The notes under the pieces were generated by a model. The model was not told the origin of the DNA, did no database searches, and was given only the letters and a program-made list of their open reading frames with translations. Of a stretch of 64,000 bases of DNA, positions 9,680 through 21,767 are shown piece by piece. The stretch comes from Chalara sp. BL73 (taxonomy: Eukaryota; Ascomycota; Leotiomycetes; Helotiales), in contig CAKJVC010000068.1 of the NCBI GenBank assembly GCA_918026815.1, positions 1,116,001 through 1,180,000 of the forward strand, given 5' to 3'. How positions within the stretch are numbered: the first letter of the stretch is position 1; every line of letters starts with the position of its first letter. The translations under genes were made by a program, and so were the position numbers.

Positions 9680-12600
9680 CTACTCTCCTTTGAGCTTGTC
9701 TTGAGTTACAGAGAAGGCTCTCTCCAGCAAATTCTTCTCCTCCTTAACGTGCGATGCTTTTAACCCAGTAGCCTTTATAAAGTTAATACTCTTTGAAGAA
9801 CATGGATTTGAATAATGAGACTTACCACAGAGGCACTTGGGTCACGACCTGCATACATGACGTGCTTCCTGTCATGGTGTTGAGTGTTATTCAATAGCGT
9901 CTCAATTCTAGGTTGTGTGAAACTCCATGCGCCAGCATTAAGAGGCTCTTCTTGACACCATACTATTGTCTTAGCATTCGGGTACATGTCAAGGTTATCT
10001 CTCAGTTGCTCCCATGGGAATGGATTAAGCTGTTCAATTCGTGTGATGGCGGTATCCTTGATATCATTATCGGCACGGTGCTTGTAAAGAGCTGCATATA
10101 CTTGACCGCTGCAAAGAATGACACGTTCAACTTGTTCAGGATCGTTGATACTCTTGCCGTGTTCAGGATCAGGTATGATCCACCTGAATTGTGAGTCGCC
10201 GGTGAACTCCTCGATGGACGACCGGGCAAGAGGGTGGCGGAGAAGAGACTTGGAGAAGAAGAGAATAAGAGCTACACAAATTAGATACTGACTCATTTGT
10301 CTTCTAGGCTAAACTTACGTTTGCGGAATTGTCTGTTCATCTGGCGTCTCAGAATGTGAAACAAGTTAGAAGGCTCAGTCATGTAGGCAATCTGCATATT
10401 GCAATCCTGGTGCTGGCGGTCAAGCTTTTCCGGAGATGGGAATATACGAGGATCCTCGTTACACAGTTGGAGATATCGCTCCATGCGTCCAGATGAATGT
10501 TCTGGTCCTTGACCATCGTAACCGTGGGGCAGTGACATAACAAGACCGGACCTCTGCATCCATTTGACTTCGCCAGAAGCAATAAACTGATCAATGATAC
10601 ATTGGGCATTGTTGGCGAAGTCACCAAATTGAGCCTCCCACATGACAAGCGCATTGGGGGATGACAACGAGTAGCCGTATTCAAAACCAAGCGCTCCAAA
10701 CTCACTCAATGATGAGTTAGAGATAACAAATTTGCCTTGGTCTTTGCTGATGTGCTGAAGAGGAGTATATGTCTTCTCATTTTCTTGGTCATGGAAGACT
10801 GCATGTCTTTGCGAGAAAGTTCCACGCTCCACATCTTGTCCAGAAACACGCACATGGTGGCCTTCATTCACCAGTGATCCAAAGGCAAGAGCTTCTGCTG
10901 TTGACCAGTCAATATTCGTTCCTTCATTGACAGTCTTGACACGATTCGCAAGAATGCGCTTCAAGTTACGATGGACGTTAAACCCTTCTGTCGCAGTGCC
11001 TATCACTGTACCAATGTGCTCTAAGGTGTGAGCTGGCACGCCGGTTGGGGGATGGGGAAGGACTTCCGTAGCTAACTCCTTGGGCGACTTGAACCCGTTC
11101 CATGCTGAAGTGGTCCACTCTTTTGAGGATGGTTGATAGTCCTTGCTCTTCGCAAAGCTTTCTTCTAGCATTCCCCAGACCCATTTTCGGTGCTCCTCAA
11201 TATCCTCCTTAGTGAAAGTACCATCCTTCAAGAGTTGGTTGACATAGATGTCAATTTGAGGTTGGTGCTCTTGAATTCGCTTGTACATCAAGGGTTGGGT
11301 AAATGATGGCTGATCCGTTTCGTTATGGCCATGTTTGCGGTAGCAGACAAGATCAATGACAACATCTCTCTGAAATTCAGCACGCCAGTCAGCAGCCAAT
11401 TGGCAAACATAGTTAACGGCCTCGACATCATCAGCATTGACGTGGAAGACAGGTGCGTCAATAGATTTCGCAATATCGGTACAATAAGCGGTAGAACGTG
11501 CAAATCTAGGATCGGTTGTGAAACCAATTTGATTATTAACAACGATATGAACGGTGCCACCTGTGGAGTATGCAGGTAAGGAATGGAATCCAAGACACTC
11601 GTAAACAACGCCTTGAGCAGCGAATGCTGCATCACCGTGTAAGAGAACACCCATGGCGGTATTATGAGACTTTTCATCGTTGTTATAATGCTGAATGGCT
11701 CTCGTCTTTCCCAATACAACAGGGTCTTCCGCTTCCAAATGCGACGGGTTGGCGACAAGAGAAAGCTGGACACGTTTCCCAGATGGCGTGGGTCGTTCAA
11801 AGTTCATTCCCAGGTGGTATTTGACATCACCGGATCCCTCATCTTCGGCGGCTGCTGAGCCACTAAATTCGCTGAAGATGGACTCATTAGGCTTGCGTAC
11901 AACGTTGCTAAGAACATTGAGACGGCCACGATGGGGCATTCCAATGACAATGTCCTTCACACCATAATCCACACTTCTGTCAATGAGTGCCTTCATTCCT
12001 GGTACCAATGTCTCACAACCTTCCAGACCGAACCGCTTGTCATTAGGAAATTTTGTGGCCAAAAAGCTTTCAAAGCTTGAACTCCAAATCAAGCGATCCA
12101 AAATCCTACGCTTCTCGTCAATCGAATACTTGAAGGGTTGTTCAATCTCCACGCGCTCCCTTAGCCAATCACATTGTTCTCTGTCTGGAATATGGATGTA
12201 TTCAATACCATAAGAACCACAGTATATCCTTTCACAAGCGGCGATGATCTCTCGCAGAGTCATCTTCTCCCTCCCTGACTTTTTGAATCGTGGTAGGATA
12301 CCAGGACCAAGCTCAAACTCGGTGTCAAGGTCTTTCTCGGTGAAAGAGTAATGCTCGAGTTGCAGCTCCTTTGGTTTGCTATATCCGAATTCTTTAGCCT
12401 CAGCTCTGATCCCTAGAGGATCAATGTTCGCCTTGTGGTGGCCTCGCGCTTGATATGCACGAACCAAAAGCTGCACTTTCAAGTGGTTGGTAACATCTGA
12501 TTGCCCGCTGGCCATACCCATACCAGGCATGAAGCTAGGGACACCTCCTGCTGGAGTTGGCACAAGAGTTGGCGGAGGTGTAAATGCTTGCGAGATTGGC

Positions 12601-12932
12601 ATGTCGCCAGACTCCATATTCCGAAAGTAAACCTGCCATGAGACGTGAACGCTTGATGGATCTTCTTTCCATTGCATGTACATCTCATCAATATAGTTCG
12701 CTGTGTTACCCGTTAAAAAGTTGTCATTTGGATCAGGGGCTGAGGCTGCAGCAGTTGAGTCATGTCGTTTTTGTGAGATGACACCCAAACGGCGGCGGCT
12801 TGAGATAGAGGAAGTTCTCGAGGAGGCATTGGCGGAAAGAAAAGGTGATCTCGAGGTGGTACAGAATGATCTAGCTGAACAGCCAGATTTCAGGAGCTGA
12901 CAGCTCTTCTGACTTAGTGAGGTACGAAGCAT
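9680..12932 (-). CDS. KGD1: 2-oxoglutarate dehydrogenase E1 component, mitochondrial
   Basis: Model: complement(join(9680..9772,9826..10271,10319..12932)), 1050 aa, normal for fungal Kgd1. The start is the ATG at 12932 ([10 protein letters not shown]); upstream in frame is only a TTG. Residues 1-45 form a Ser/Arg-rich mitochondrial targeting sequence. Visible family signatures are [20 protein letters not shown] near the N-terminus, RGRLNVL, the thiamine-diphosphate region from GDAAFAAQG to [10 protein letters not shown] (about 430-475), and the C-terminal GRDPSAS. Both splice junctions restore conserved text: [17 protein letters not shown] (phase 1) and [15 protein letters not shown] (phase 0). 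It catalyses decarboxylation of 2-oxoglutarate in the TCA cycle as part of the OGDH complex. It shares a 547-bp divergent promoter with TFB1. Confidence 0.97.
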
Positions 12933-13479
12933 TGCGCCGGCCAATGCTATGATACAAAAGCGAGAAGAGAGAGACTACAGCGAAAAGCTATTATGGAGGT
13001 AGTCCACCGTAGGTGTGGCTCCTTCCAGGATGAAATGAATGCTGAAGGCGAGTGTTATGTTGTTTGGAGAAGCAAAAGCAATAATAGCGCACCCTCTTAC
13101 AAGATGCAGGAATTCTTGTCTCACCCCTGTCTGACGGTCCGGATAAACAATTTCGCAGCCGACAGACCGGGTAAATAAGGAAATCTGCGCGGTCACATGA
13201 CCGATAGCACTTCTACCATGGAAACAAATTTATCAGACCTCCTGTCAAATAAGTTACTTCCTATATCCTGGAAATGGGGATTCCTAATACCTCTTGAGTA
13301 GATAGATGGGGGCTCAAGACTTAATAGCTAGGCAGTGACACATTCTCAATATCAGGCAGCCTTGCCTTACTAGGACTAGCGCAATTTGCTTTCAACATTG
13401 ATCTTAAAATACGTTAAACCACCATCTGAACGAGCTTACACCTTCATTGACATTAACGGCTTGTACTGTCGAACGTATA
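12933..13479. promoter_or_regulatory. Divergent promoter region, KGD1 / TFB1
   Basis: This 547-bp interval lies between two diverging start codons, so it must carry both promoters and 5' UTRs. I see no clear TATA box or named operator. A long in-phase frame on the minus strand (12975-13196) has no coding signature. Confidence 0.6.
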
Positions 13480-15390
13480 ATGTCGTCTAAGGGAGTACAA
13501 AATGTGAAGGGAGCATCGATCTATAAAAAGAAAGAAGGTACTCTCACCATTTCGAAGGACCAAACTTCCCTTATATGGGTGCCTCTTCAACCACGAGACG
13601 CACCGCCAGGTGTGAGCATTAAGGTGGCAGATATCGCAAATTTACAACAGACACCAGAGTCGGCAGCTAAGGTAATGCTCAGAATCGTTGAGAAATCGCC
13701 GGGAGCTACAGAACCTACTACCCACACCTTCAACTTCAACTCACCTACAAACCCTAGAGGGGAGGCAAATGCTGTCAAAGATGTCTTGACGAGCTTGATA
13801 AGTGCCATCAAGGCCAATGATGCCAGCATCCCTCGGCTAAATGGACAAGCTGCAACAGCAGCTGCGACTTCTACTGCCAATTCCGTCCTTTCTGTGTCAG
13901 AGTCTGAGCGTTGGTACGATGACGCACAGTTGAAGGCTGACATTGAGCTACAACAATCTCTGATGAAGAAGGACCCGGTTTTACATAGAACATACATGGA
14001 ATCCAGGCGAACTAAACCAGATACGATCACAGACTCTCAGTTCAACGCTCATTTCTGGTCAACGCGAACCAATATCTTGCGTGCCCATGCAGTTGAGATC
14101 CACCAGAAGCGAGGATCCTATAATGTTCTCTCTTCTGTGAAACCGCGTCAGGTTGATGGCGAACTCAAGATGAATATTAGTGCCGAGCAAGTGTCGCTGA
14201 TATTTACCCAACATCCTTTGGTGAAGCAAGTATATGATGAAAATGTCCCTAAACTCAACGAGATGGATTTCTGGTCAAGATTCTTCCTCAGTCGGCTATT
14301 TAAGAAGCTCAAAGGGGAAAGAATCACAGAGAACGATGGAACAGATCCTACATTCGACAGGTACCTTGACAAAAGCAATGAAGATATGTTGGTCAAGAAG
14401 AGACAGGCGGAGACACAGATTCCCCATGTGATCGATCTTGAGGGCAACGAAGAGAATCAGGGTGGTGCAAAGAGTGGTAACAAAAAGGATTTTACAATGA
14501 TCCCAAGTTCAACCGCGCGCGTACCCATAATCCGAACCCTAAATAGCTTGAGCGAAAAAATCATGGCTCATGTTGCGCCTTCGGATATCGATCCGGCGAA
14601 TCCAATCGGAATGGATGATAGTACCTTCAATTCCCTTGTCTTACGAGATCTTCGAGGGAATGAAGAGGAGAATCGAATCTTGCTTAATATCAGGCAACAA
14701 AGTCAATTTTTGTTAAGAGACAAGTCGGACGTATCTGAAGAAGCGAAGCTCTATGCAAATCAAGTACCTTCTGAGGTGCTTCTTGAACTAGAAGGGGATC
14801 TGGCTGATACCGAGAATGGAATAGATTTGCGCACAGCGATTGGTGTGTTGGAGGACAGCGATAGCGAAGACGAAGAGAATAAAGTTCCTCATGTTGGGAG
14901 TAAAAAAAGCCTTGTGGACGCACAAAAGCATATCATGGAAGGAATATCTGCGCGACGAGGAGAGACTCTTGGTACCAGTACAAAGTCGTCATTAGCGGGT
15001 TTATCAGAAAAGGTATTCACACGGTTAATGTTGACCCACGCTACAACAACCGAGTTTTTGAATCATTTCTGGCTGATCTTTTTATCCGGTGACGTAGATC
15101 GTGCTGGGGAGTTAGCAAAGATGGTTGAAAGTCTCGATCGAGCCATGGACAGAATCAATGCAGTTGCCGCCGAGGCTGAAAAAGAGAGGCAAGAGATAAT
15201 TGCAAGACAGCGGCAGCATATAAAGGATGTTTATGCCAAGTCGCAGAAGAAGATCCAGTGGCATCCAAATTCTGTTGGAGGTGGCGAGAAGGTGGTAAAG
15301 GAGATGATGGAGTCAATCATCAAAGCTCTTTCGAAAGCATCCTCTGATTATAGGAGAGCATTAGCTGCGGAAGGCATGGATACCTCATGA
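13480..15390 (+). CDS. TFB1: TFIIH core subunit Tfb1/p62
   Basis: Single exon, 636 aa. I chose the ATG at 13480 (MSSKGVQNVKGASIYKKK) because the frame upstream opens only with TTG. Residues 1-115 form the PH-like domain (GTLTISKDQTSLIWVPLQP ... VMLRIVEKSPG) that binds acidic activators and XPG/Rad2-type partners. Two BSD-type helical segments follow: one around FNAHFWSTRTNILRAHAVE and one around KLNEMDFWSRFFLSRLFKKL, each with the Phe-Trp signature. The C-terminal 120 residues are helical, with a predicted coiled coil (AAEAEKERQEIIARQRQ). The protein acts in RNA polymerase II initiation and nucleotide excision repair in the nucleus. Length and order match the family. Confidence 0.94.
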   Translation: MSSKGVQNVKGASIYKKKEGTLTISKDQTSLIWVPLQPRDAPPGVSIKVADIANLQQTPESAAKVMLRIVEKSPGATEPTTHTFNFNSPTNPRGEANAVKDVLTSLISAIKANDASIPRLNGQAATAAATSTANSVLSVSESERWYDDAQLKADIELQQSLMKKDPVLHRTYMESRRTKPDTITDSQFNAHFWSTRTNILRAHAVEIHQKRGSYNVLSSVKPRQVDGELKMNISAEQVSLIFTQHPLVKQVYDENVPKLNEMDFWSRFFLSRLFKKLKGERITENDGTDPTFDRYLDKSNEDMLVKKRQAETQIPHVIDLEGNEENQGGAKSGNKKDFTMIPSSTARVPIIRTLNSLSEKIMAHVAPSDIDPANPIGMDDSTFNSLVLRDLRGNEEENRILLNIRQQSQFLLRDKSDVSEEAKLYANQVPSEVLLELEGDLADTENGIDLRTAIGVLEDSDSEDEENKVPHVGSKKSLVDAQKHIMEGISARRGETLGTSTKSSLAGLSEKVFTRLMLTHATTTEFLNHFWLIFLSGDVDRAGELAKMVESLDRAMDRINAVAAEAEKERQEIIARQRQHIKDVYAKSQKKIQWHPNSVGGGEKVVKEMMESIIKALSKASSDYRRALAAEGMDTS

Positions 15391-15950
15391 GCAAGTACTA
15401 ATCTCATTATTCAAAACATCATAGCGTCGGCGTTGATCTCGGTAAAAGCTAGGGAGTAAGGGAAAAGATAATTATACAGGGAATCAATTCGGAATGGAGG
15501 CGTGAGACTAACAGTATTGTTATACATAATCTATTGTAAATATTGACTCGTCTCAAGCGCTGAGTTGATAAGGGAGCCAGAGGAGGTAGAGGAATCTCAC
15601 AGTCAAGTCTACAGTGCAGAGATACACTTGTCTAGATAAATTTCAGATCAGCCACCACTGCCATCTAATCTCTGTCTCTTCTGACTTCCAAATCCACCCC
15701 TTCTTGAAGTTTCTAACTTGTCTAACCTGCTCGTCCTGAAGGATGAGGCGGCAGCAGCACTCAATCCGGATCAGGAAGGGATATGACAAGCCACGGACTT
15801 GCCTTTTAAGTTAATTTTCATTACTCTATGTTGCCTCTCTGGAGCTCTCATCAGCACCATTTCGATGGCTTGCTTTCATCAAAACGCCCATCAAGAGAGA
15901 AATTTTATGGCTTAGTAGTCCTTCTATACAACCCATTTTGGATACATATC
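15391..15950. other. Intergenic spacer
   Basis: This 560-bp stretch lies between two plus-strand genes. It holds the TFB1 3' UTR and the promoter of the next gene. No structured feature is recognised. Confidence 0.5.
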
Positions 15951-17723
15951 ATGGATTCGATTTCAGCTATACGACAGGACGAGCTGGAGATGTTTCCAAT
16001 GCCACCGCGCGAGCCTCCTCAACCATGGGGCAATTCTATTAGTATGTTTTGTGCTTGATCTGACATAACGGAGCAACGAAGAATATATCTAGTATTAACT
16101 CTTGCAGAGCCTCGATCACTAAAGCAAATTCGCCGAAAGTCGTCCTTCTTCCGCCCAGTCGACTCCTCCGACGAGATCCCAAGTCCTCATGATTCAATCT
16201 ACGATGCCCATCACCTTTCCAGCACAAATAGCGATGAGGCCGGTAGCATGTATGTCTATGAAGTAAAACCTACGTCTCTTCGTTGGAATGGGGATGTACT
16301 TGCGAAAGTCGAAAGTCCTGACAGGCCAGGCGATGAGAACGCCAGCAGCTCAAGTTCTCCTACCCGAGCTTCGGCATTTACTGTTAGTAACGCAGAATTT
16401 CTCTATGGAAAGGGCACAATGCTGGAAACTATCAGGGAAAAAAAGAGTAATAACACCATTAAAACTACAGGACGCACCTCCTCTCTTATAGAGACTAACC
16501 AATCTTCATTCATGAATCAGGAAGATGTCTTTGGGGTACTAAAAGGCCCGCGCCGAAAGACATCTTTCAGTACAGGCGATCTCGTGTTAACTGGTGATGC
16601 CTATCACGAAGCAATCTCCATGATCGAGAAGATGACACATCCAGTCAACGAGATCTATGCTGAGCCAAAAGCGCCGCTCCATGAGCCTCTCCATAGACCC
16701 GAAACTCCTCCAGGCTTACCATCTTGGACAGAATATCAAAGGCTTGGTCCTCGCGGCATTTCAGTATCTAATAATAATGGCCTTCGACGACTTCTCAGTA
16801 TTTTTCCACGCAACCTCACTTCAAGTCAAAGAGGTAGAGCTTCTTCTGCGCCAGTGTCTGGCATCCTAAGTCCTATGTCGAGATTTAGAGCCCCTAGAAG
16901 TGCTTACAGTTCTGTTGCCCAACACCCTTTCAATCGAGCTACAATTTCGAAAGCAGATACTTCTAGCGTGTTGCTTTCTTCTCCACCGCCTCCGACAGTC
17001 TCGGAGCGGGTCAATAACAGAACGGTGACATCAGGCACGGTTGAAGGAAGCTTTTCGAGAGTACCAGTCGTGACTGGCAAGCGTGAACCTGGCCAGCGAG
17101 TACAATTTACTACAGTTTCCTCACCAGCACCATCCCCAGGACCGATCACTATTAGAACAGACATAGATGTCACTTTTACTCCAGGTGTGCCAAGGTCTCC
17201 ATTAGCGCATATGGCATATATTCCTCCCCCATCGTACGCGATTCCTTCTCAAAGAAGCTGCACACATGGCACACACTCTGCATTATCAATGAGACAGTAC
17301 GAACCACTCTTAATGGGTAGCCTACCGCCAGTCTTGCCGCCACTGTCTCATCCATGGAGAAGCCGCTCACCATCCAGAGAATCTACTGCTGGTTTAGACT
17401 TTCGATTGAGGGAGCTAGAACTCCGCGAGGAGGCTATGAGCTCAAGAACATGTCTCATGTCAGGTGCATTACGTCCGCCATCGCAATCTCTAGGTGACAA
17501 GCTGTGTTGGCGCTGCAGGATAGAGACCATGAGAGACAGCGCGGTACAACAGTGGGCAAAATGGAAGGGGATGCTGTGTTATATGTGTTGCGGGGTGGAG
17601 TACGACTCCGATGGCGCAGAGATGAATGTTGCAGAGGTGGTCATGATGAGGCCTGGAAGTGGCCTCGGGAGGGTTGTGAGTATTGGCTCTAGGAGTGTCG
17701 CTTCGCGCGGGGGGTTATTATAA
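15951..17723 (+). CDS. Large disordered protein with C-terminal CxxC-x20-CxxC motif
   Basis: Model: join(15951..16041,16108..17723), 568 aa. Exon 1 starts MDSISAIRQDELEMFPMPPR; the splice (ATTA|GTATGT...TTGCAG|AG) leads into PRSLKQIRRKSSFFRPVDSS in phase. Most of the protein is Ser/Pro/Thr-rich and looks disordered, with short basic patches typical of phosphorylated regulatory regions. Near the C-terminus are four cysteines, C497-x2-C500-x20-C521-x2-C524, plus C525, in the context LCWRC...LCYMCCG. That spacing could bind zinc like a small ribbon. I do not recognise a named family and do not assign a function. The start is supported by the short spliced exon and the lack of a competing upstream in-frame ATG. 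Confidence 0.72.
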
Positions 17724-17955
17724 GGTGTGAGCCTTTATCGACATCAGGTATCAGCATGATTAATAACGTTTTGAAGGAGTTGGAATAGGATATCGACTCA
17801 TCAAGATAGCTAAATGGAAACTTCCATCGCCGGATGGATATGGTATCATTAAGCAGATACTAGCCCCAGGAGAACAATACATGTGAGATGCCCCTCATGT
17901 AGAAAATCTCTAACATTTACTTATACATCTAACAATTCTTTGTACATTCCCAGTA

Positions 17956-18372
17956 CTATGTGACATTCCAGATCTTTTCCGCAGTTTCCTTTCCTGCCGG
18001 CGGCACCAAATATATACATATTCCGAATGTTCCTGCTTCTACTTCGGAGATTCTGCGTGCACCCCTAAGTTCTTCCAGATATCTAAACACTTCCATCCCG
18101 CACATTTCATGACTCCGTCGGATAGCTGCAGACTCTCTGGGCCACACCAACAATTTCGCCATCATATTATTGCAAGCCAAAAAACTTTGTTGTGCTGTCT
18201 GCGGATTGCCTACAACTCACTTTCCCGATTGAGCTCCGGATTGGCTAGTCGCTAGCTCCGGATTTACACCTTTTCGTTTGTGCGCAAGGCTTGTGTCCGA
18301 GGACAATATTTTGTAGGCTTTTGGTTTGGATGGTTGTTGGTACTGATTCGTAAGGTATAGCGTTGTGAACAT
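17956..18372 (-). CDS. Candidate small hypothetical gene (two exons)
   Basis: Model: complement(join(17956..18136,18221..18372)), 110 aa. Exon 1 ends GGAAA|GTGAGT and exon 2 begins GGCCCAG|A in matching phase. The product runs from MFTTLYLTNQYQQPSKPKAY to a well-formed C-terminal stretch (SHEMCGMEVFRYLEELRGAR, then EVEAGTFGICIYLVPPAGK). The C-terminal exon reads like real protein; the first exon and start are weaker. The 84-nt intron lacks an obvious branch site. No domain is recognised. It ends 232 bp from the convergent upstream plus-strand gene. Confidence 0.38.
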
Positions 18373-18768
18373 CAGCTGGTGGTGTTGGCTTCCGAACAAG
18401 GTTTGGCGCTATTCTATGGATTTCCACAAGTGATTTGTGTTACATACATGCGACAGCCTAGTATATTGCGCATGGAATGGTAGATTGGCTTTGTGGTGAG
18501 TATCCATCGCCCGTTTGGGAGATAGCTATACCTGCTGCAAGTGGAAGAAATTCCGTGAGCATCCATGGCGCGCACAACCGGCATCCTGCACAGAGTCTAA
18601 TCGCAACTACATCTGTAGCACAAATCTACACTTCCAATCACATTACTGCACATTCGAAAACCCCGCTGTTCCTCCATCGCTCACAATACTTTACAGAATC
18701 TCCAGTTTGTGGGCCACAAACAATGTGCGCTAGAAATAGGCACTCCTCACGGAATACCAAGACTATAT
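18373..18768. other. Intergenic spacer
   Basis: About 400 bp lie between the candidate small gene and the HET-protein stop codon. Plus-strand open frames here have no domain. Nothing else is recognised. Confidence 0.45.
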
Positions 18769-21158
18769 TCATATCAGATAAACAGTTCGTTCGCTCGTAG
18801 GGTATGCTTCCCAGTCTGACGCAAGGAGGGGAGATGCCATGTTTATCCTCTCCGAGACACCCCTCTCGTCTGTTTTGATGGCCATGATTAAGACGTGTTT
18901 TTGGTCACGCTCATACTCCTTGTAGTCGCCCATGAAAATAAATTCCAAGGTTTCCGGAACGATATCCATCCCACTAATGGGACTAGGAATTGTTGCCATG
19001 CTAGTCACGGGTCCGCTGGCAGACGAGGAGAGGAGAAGGATGGAAGGATTTTCGGGGGAATCGTCCCATTGATGCAGCTCCACGGGTATGATTGCGGACA
19101 TGGTGGTAAAAATAAGGAGTTGAGCGCGTTCAACGGGTGAGAGGGTATTTGGTATATTATACCAAATGGATCGTTGCGGCGAGTGCTTAAGCCGAGTTGG
19201 GTGGCCCGCTTGATTGACCAGGGAGGGTATGAACTCGATTTTAGAGGTATCATCTTGGCGGATGCGATAGAAATTGATGTCTGAGGCTAATTTTAGTTGC
19301 CAGTCAACGTAGATGATGTATTGAGACATGTCCGAGAGCGGCAGTGGGGGACAATAATTATGGGCTGATTGCCAGCCGGCCCAAGACCAGCTTGGGAATC
19401 CCTTTCGCCGTTCCGCAGCGTGGCGTGAGCGGAAAAGCAGGCCGTGGAGGAGAAAATTAGTCGGTAAGCCATGGAAGATATCGCATTCCATTGCTTCAGA
19501 ATAGGAGGTCATTACTCCTTGAAAGGCATTGAGGATATCGGCTGGATTAGTCATTCGTCGTAGGATGTACCGTTGGATAGTTTTCCAGTATTGCATTAGC
19601 TGCTCATGCTTGAAGTACCTGTGGTTGGGATTGTACCCGAAGTACAAGGCTTGGGTTAGGAGATGGGAATACCCTTTGTTGATGCCTTGTATTGCTTCGG
19701 AAGGCGCTTTGGTCGCTTTGGTAAAAGAGTATACGTCGAGATGGCCCCAGGAATCAGTGGGAACACTGAAGGTTATGGACGATGGTGCTTCGAGGAACTT
19801 ATCTTCCCGCCACATAGAGCATTCGCATTTGAAGTAGACTTGCGAGTCTGTGAAATATAGCCTGATTTCGTTAGCGTCTGTCGCGATCGTTACCGGTAAG
19901 AGATCACGTACATGCGTTTCGAGAAGTACATCTCTTGCAATGTCCAGGCTCGGGTGATCCAGACAGATTCCCGGATGGTTTGCGTGAATCCAGGTAAAAT
20001 ATTCGCAAGGCGAAGACCTTGGATAGCTTCGATGTGCTGTGTTTGAGTCCTTGAAGAGACTCCGGGTAAACCTACCCATGAGTCTGCTCCAGCTGCACAC
20101 ACAATTGTCAGCTCAGAATGCTCGTAAATTATATGCATCTTTTTGATCTGAATTGCCTGGTCTGTTGCGCTGTCCTGAAAGATACAAAGAGCATCAACCC
20201 ACAAGTACCGGTAGCCTAGCATTTGAGTTATTTTCATTGCGTCCTTAATCGTGGTCGGGATATCTGATAGTTCAAGTGCTAGTCCGCTTTTGTTGAAGAG
20301 CCGCTTACTTGTCGATTCTAATAGTGTAAGCTGAGATACATCGAGTCCTCCCCAAACGTAACTTAGTGCAAGGTACTTCAGGTTTCTTCCAAATGCTGGA
20401 ATAATCTTCTGTTCTTCAACGTCAATGAGACGGAAATGTCCCTGACGATTGGTCGCACCCCAGACCTCAGGTTCAGCTTTACAGCGCACACCATGAAACA
20501 GGTCGCACTCTCGTAGCCATCTTTTCAAGAGCCCAATATCAATCATTTGTGAGACCTCTCGTCCTCTCATCAGACAGCCATCCGCCAAGTGACGCTCTGG
20601 CGAGTCATGCTCCAGAGAATGAATGCAATATCTGTAATTATTACGATCCTGAATTGCAATATGCGGCACATAAATTCGCTGTTCCTTGCCACGAGCGGCA
20701 GCCTCTCCGTCCTTCACGAAAGACTCATCCCTCCCGCATTCAAGCCAAACCCTCCCTCCATCATCAGTCAGATCCTCAATCCCATTGCCCGAACTGATAG
20801 TTTCCAAGGTCTTTAGGACCAGGCGGCAGAAGGGACACCCAGGATGGCGCTTTATGTGGCTCAGAGGTATTCTCTCGCTCCATTTGAGTGGATACGTGGA
20901 AGATGCTGCAAGGACACCTTGAAAGTCAAACCGGGAGCATATTGAACAGAGTTTATTTCCATCTTTCGTAGTAGAGCGGAACGATCCAACCAGTGATCTA
21001 GTTAGTCCGGGGCTATTGGTTACTTTCGAGATCCAGGAGGTCATAACTCTTCTCAATCCAAGTATAGTGTCAACATAAAAAGTGCATATTATGAGATAAT
21101 TTATGAGATGTTGCTGTCTGAAGACGGTGTGGATGTGGGAGGAAAGAGTGTAGGTCAT
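18769..21158 (-). CDS. Heterokaryon-incompatibility (HET) domain protein
   Basis: Model: complement(join(18769..19861,19912..21158)), 779 aa. A 50-nt intron (CGCAT|GTACGT...ATCAG|G) joins AWTLQEMYFSKRM to LYFTDSQVYFKCE, exactly where HET proteins continue. The N-terminus has a Cys pair (CSIC) and a second Cys-rich stretch (HPGCPFCRLV). The HET core has YLALSYVWGG, LELSDIPTTIKDAMKITQ, YRYLWVDALCIFQDS and the RAWTLQE block. HET proteins take part in allorecognition and programmed cell death after fusion of unlike hyphae; the N-terminal HET domain is the death-inducing part. The start could be M39 (21044), since the first 38 residues look less conserved. No NACHT/WD or patatin partner domain is attached and no partner gene is adjacent. 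Confidence 0.9.
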
Positions 21159-21767
21159 CAGGCCATCTATACCTACACAGGATCAAAGTCTTCCGGAAGC
21201 AACTACTGCTAGCGAAGAAGTTGAGGTTTTACAGTTGGGTTTGGTAGGTGGTAGCGCACAATCCACTGGGATGTTGAAGAATGAGGTATCATATTTAGTG
21301 TTCAAAGCATGCTAGAGCTATCCATACAATCCATGTTTGCCCACTCCCATTCTCTTTAGCGAATGAGACTCAGGTCTTGAAAGCTCACTGTTCTCAAGTG
21401 TTTGGAGATTGCTCATTCTTACCTATCAAATGCTGAGTTTATCTACACAAGAGGACCTGTTTCTCGACTCGTTCTTCGTGTTTGCTTAGCGAACGAGAAC
21501 TTGCTCAGCTCAGAAACTATCATGACTCGGGCAACATGCTTCCTTCTTGGCTTCTCGAGTATTATTCTATCAGGGCATCGGTATTATCTCCTTTCAAGTG
21601 AAGTCCAGGTTTATGCACACCTAGTGCTGGGCATCTATCGGAAACTCTGGCTTCCATACCGAACATTTTGCAACACGACGTAATCTTGGTAAGTTGTCAT
21701 AGCTTCGTGCTTCTGGGCAGATGATGATTGACAATTCTTCATATACGAGATTTGGTTTTGTTGGTTC
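21159..21767. other. Intergenic spacer with short repeats
   Basis: This 609-bp stretch lies between the HET start and the Zn2Cys6-factor stop. It contains a near-identical 13-nt direct repeat, TTAGCGAA(T/C)GAGA, at 21356-21368 and 21486-21498. The second copy is also the right arm of an inverted repeat. No gene is seen. Confidence 0.55.
21468..21497. repeat. Perfect 7-bp inverted repeat upstream of HET gene
   Basis: CTCGTTC (21468-21474) pairs with GAACGAG (21491-21497) across a 16-nt loop. It lies about 310 bp upstream of the first possible HET start codon. It may be a protein-binding palindrome or chance. Confidence 0.4.

Noticed and set aside
11288..11800. 170-codon minus-strand frame
   Set aside because: It lies inside KGD1 in another phase, where the family text is unambiguous in the main frame.
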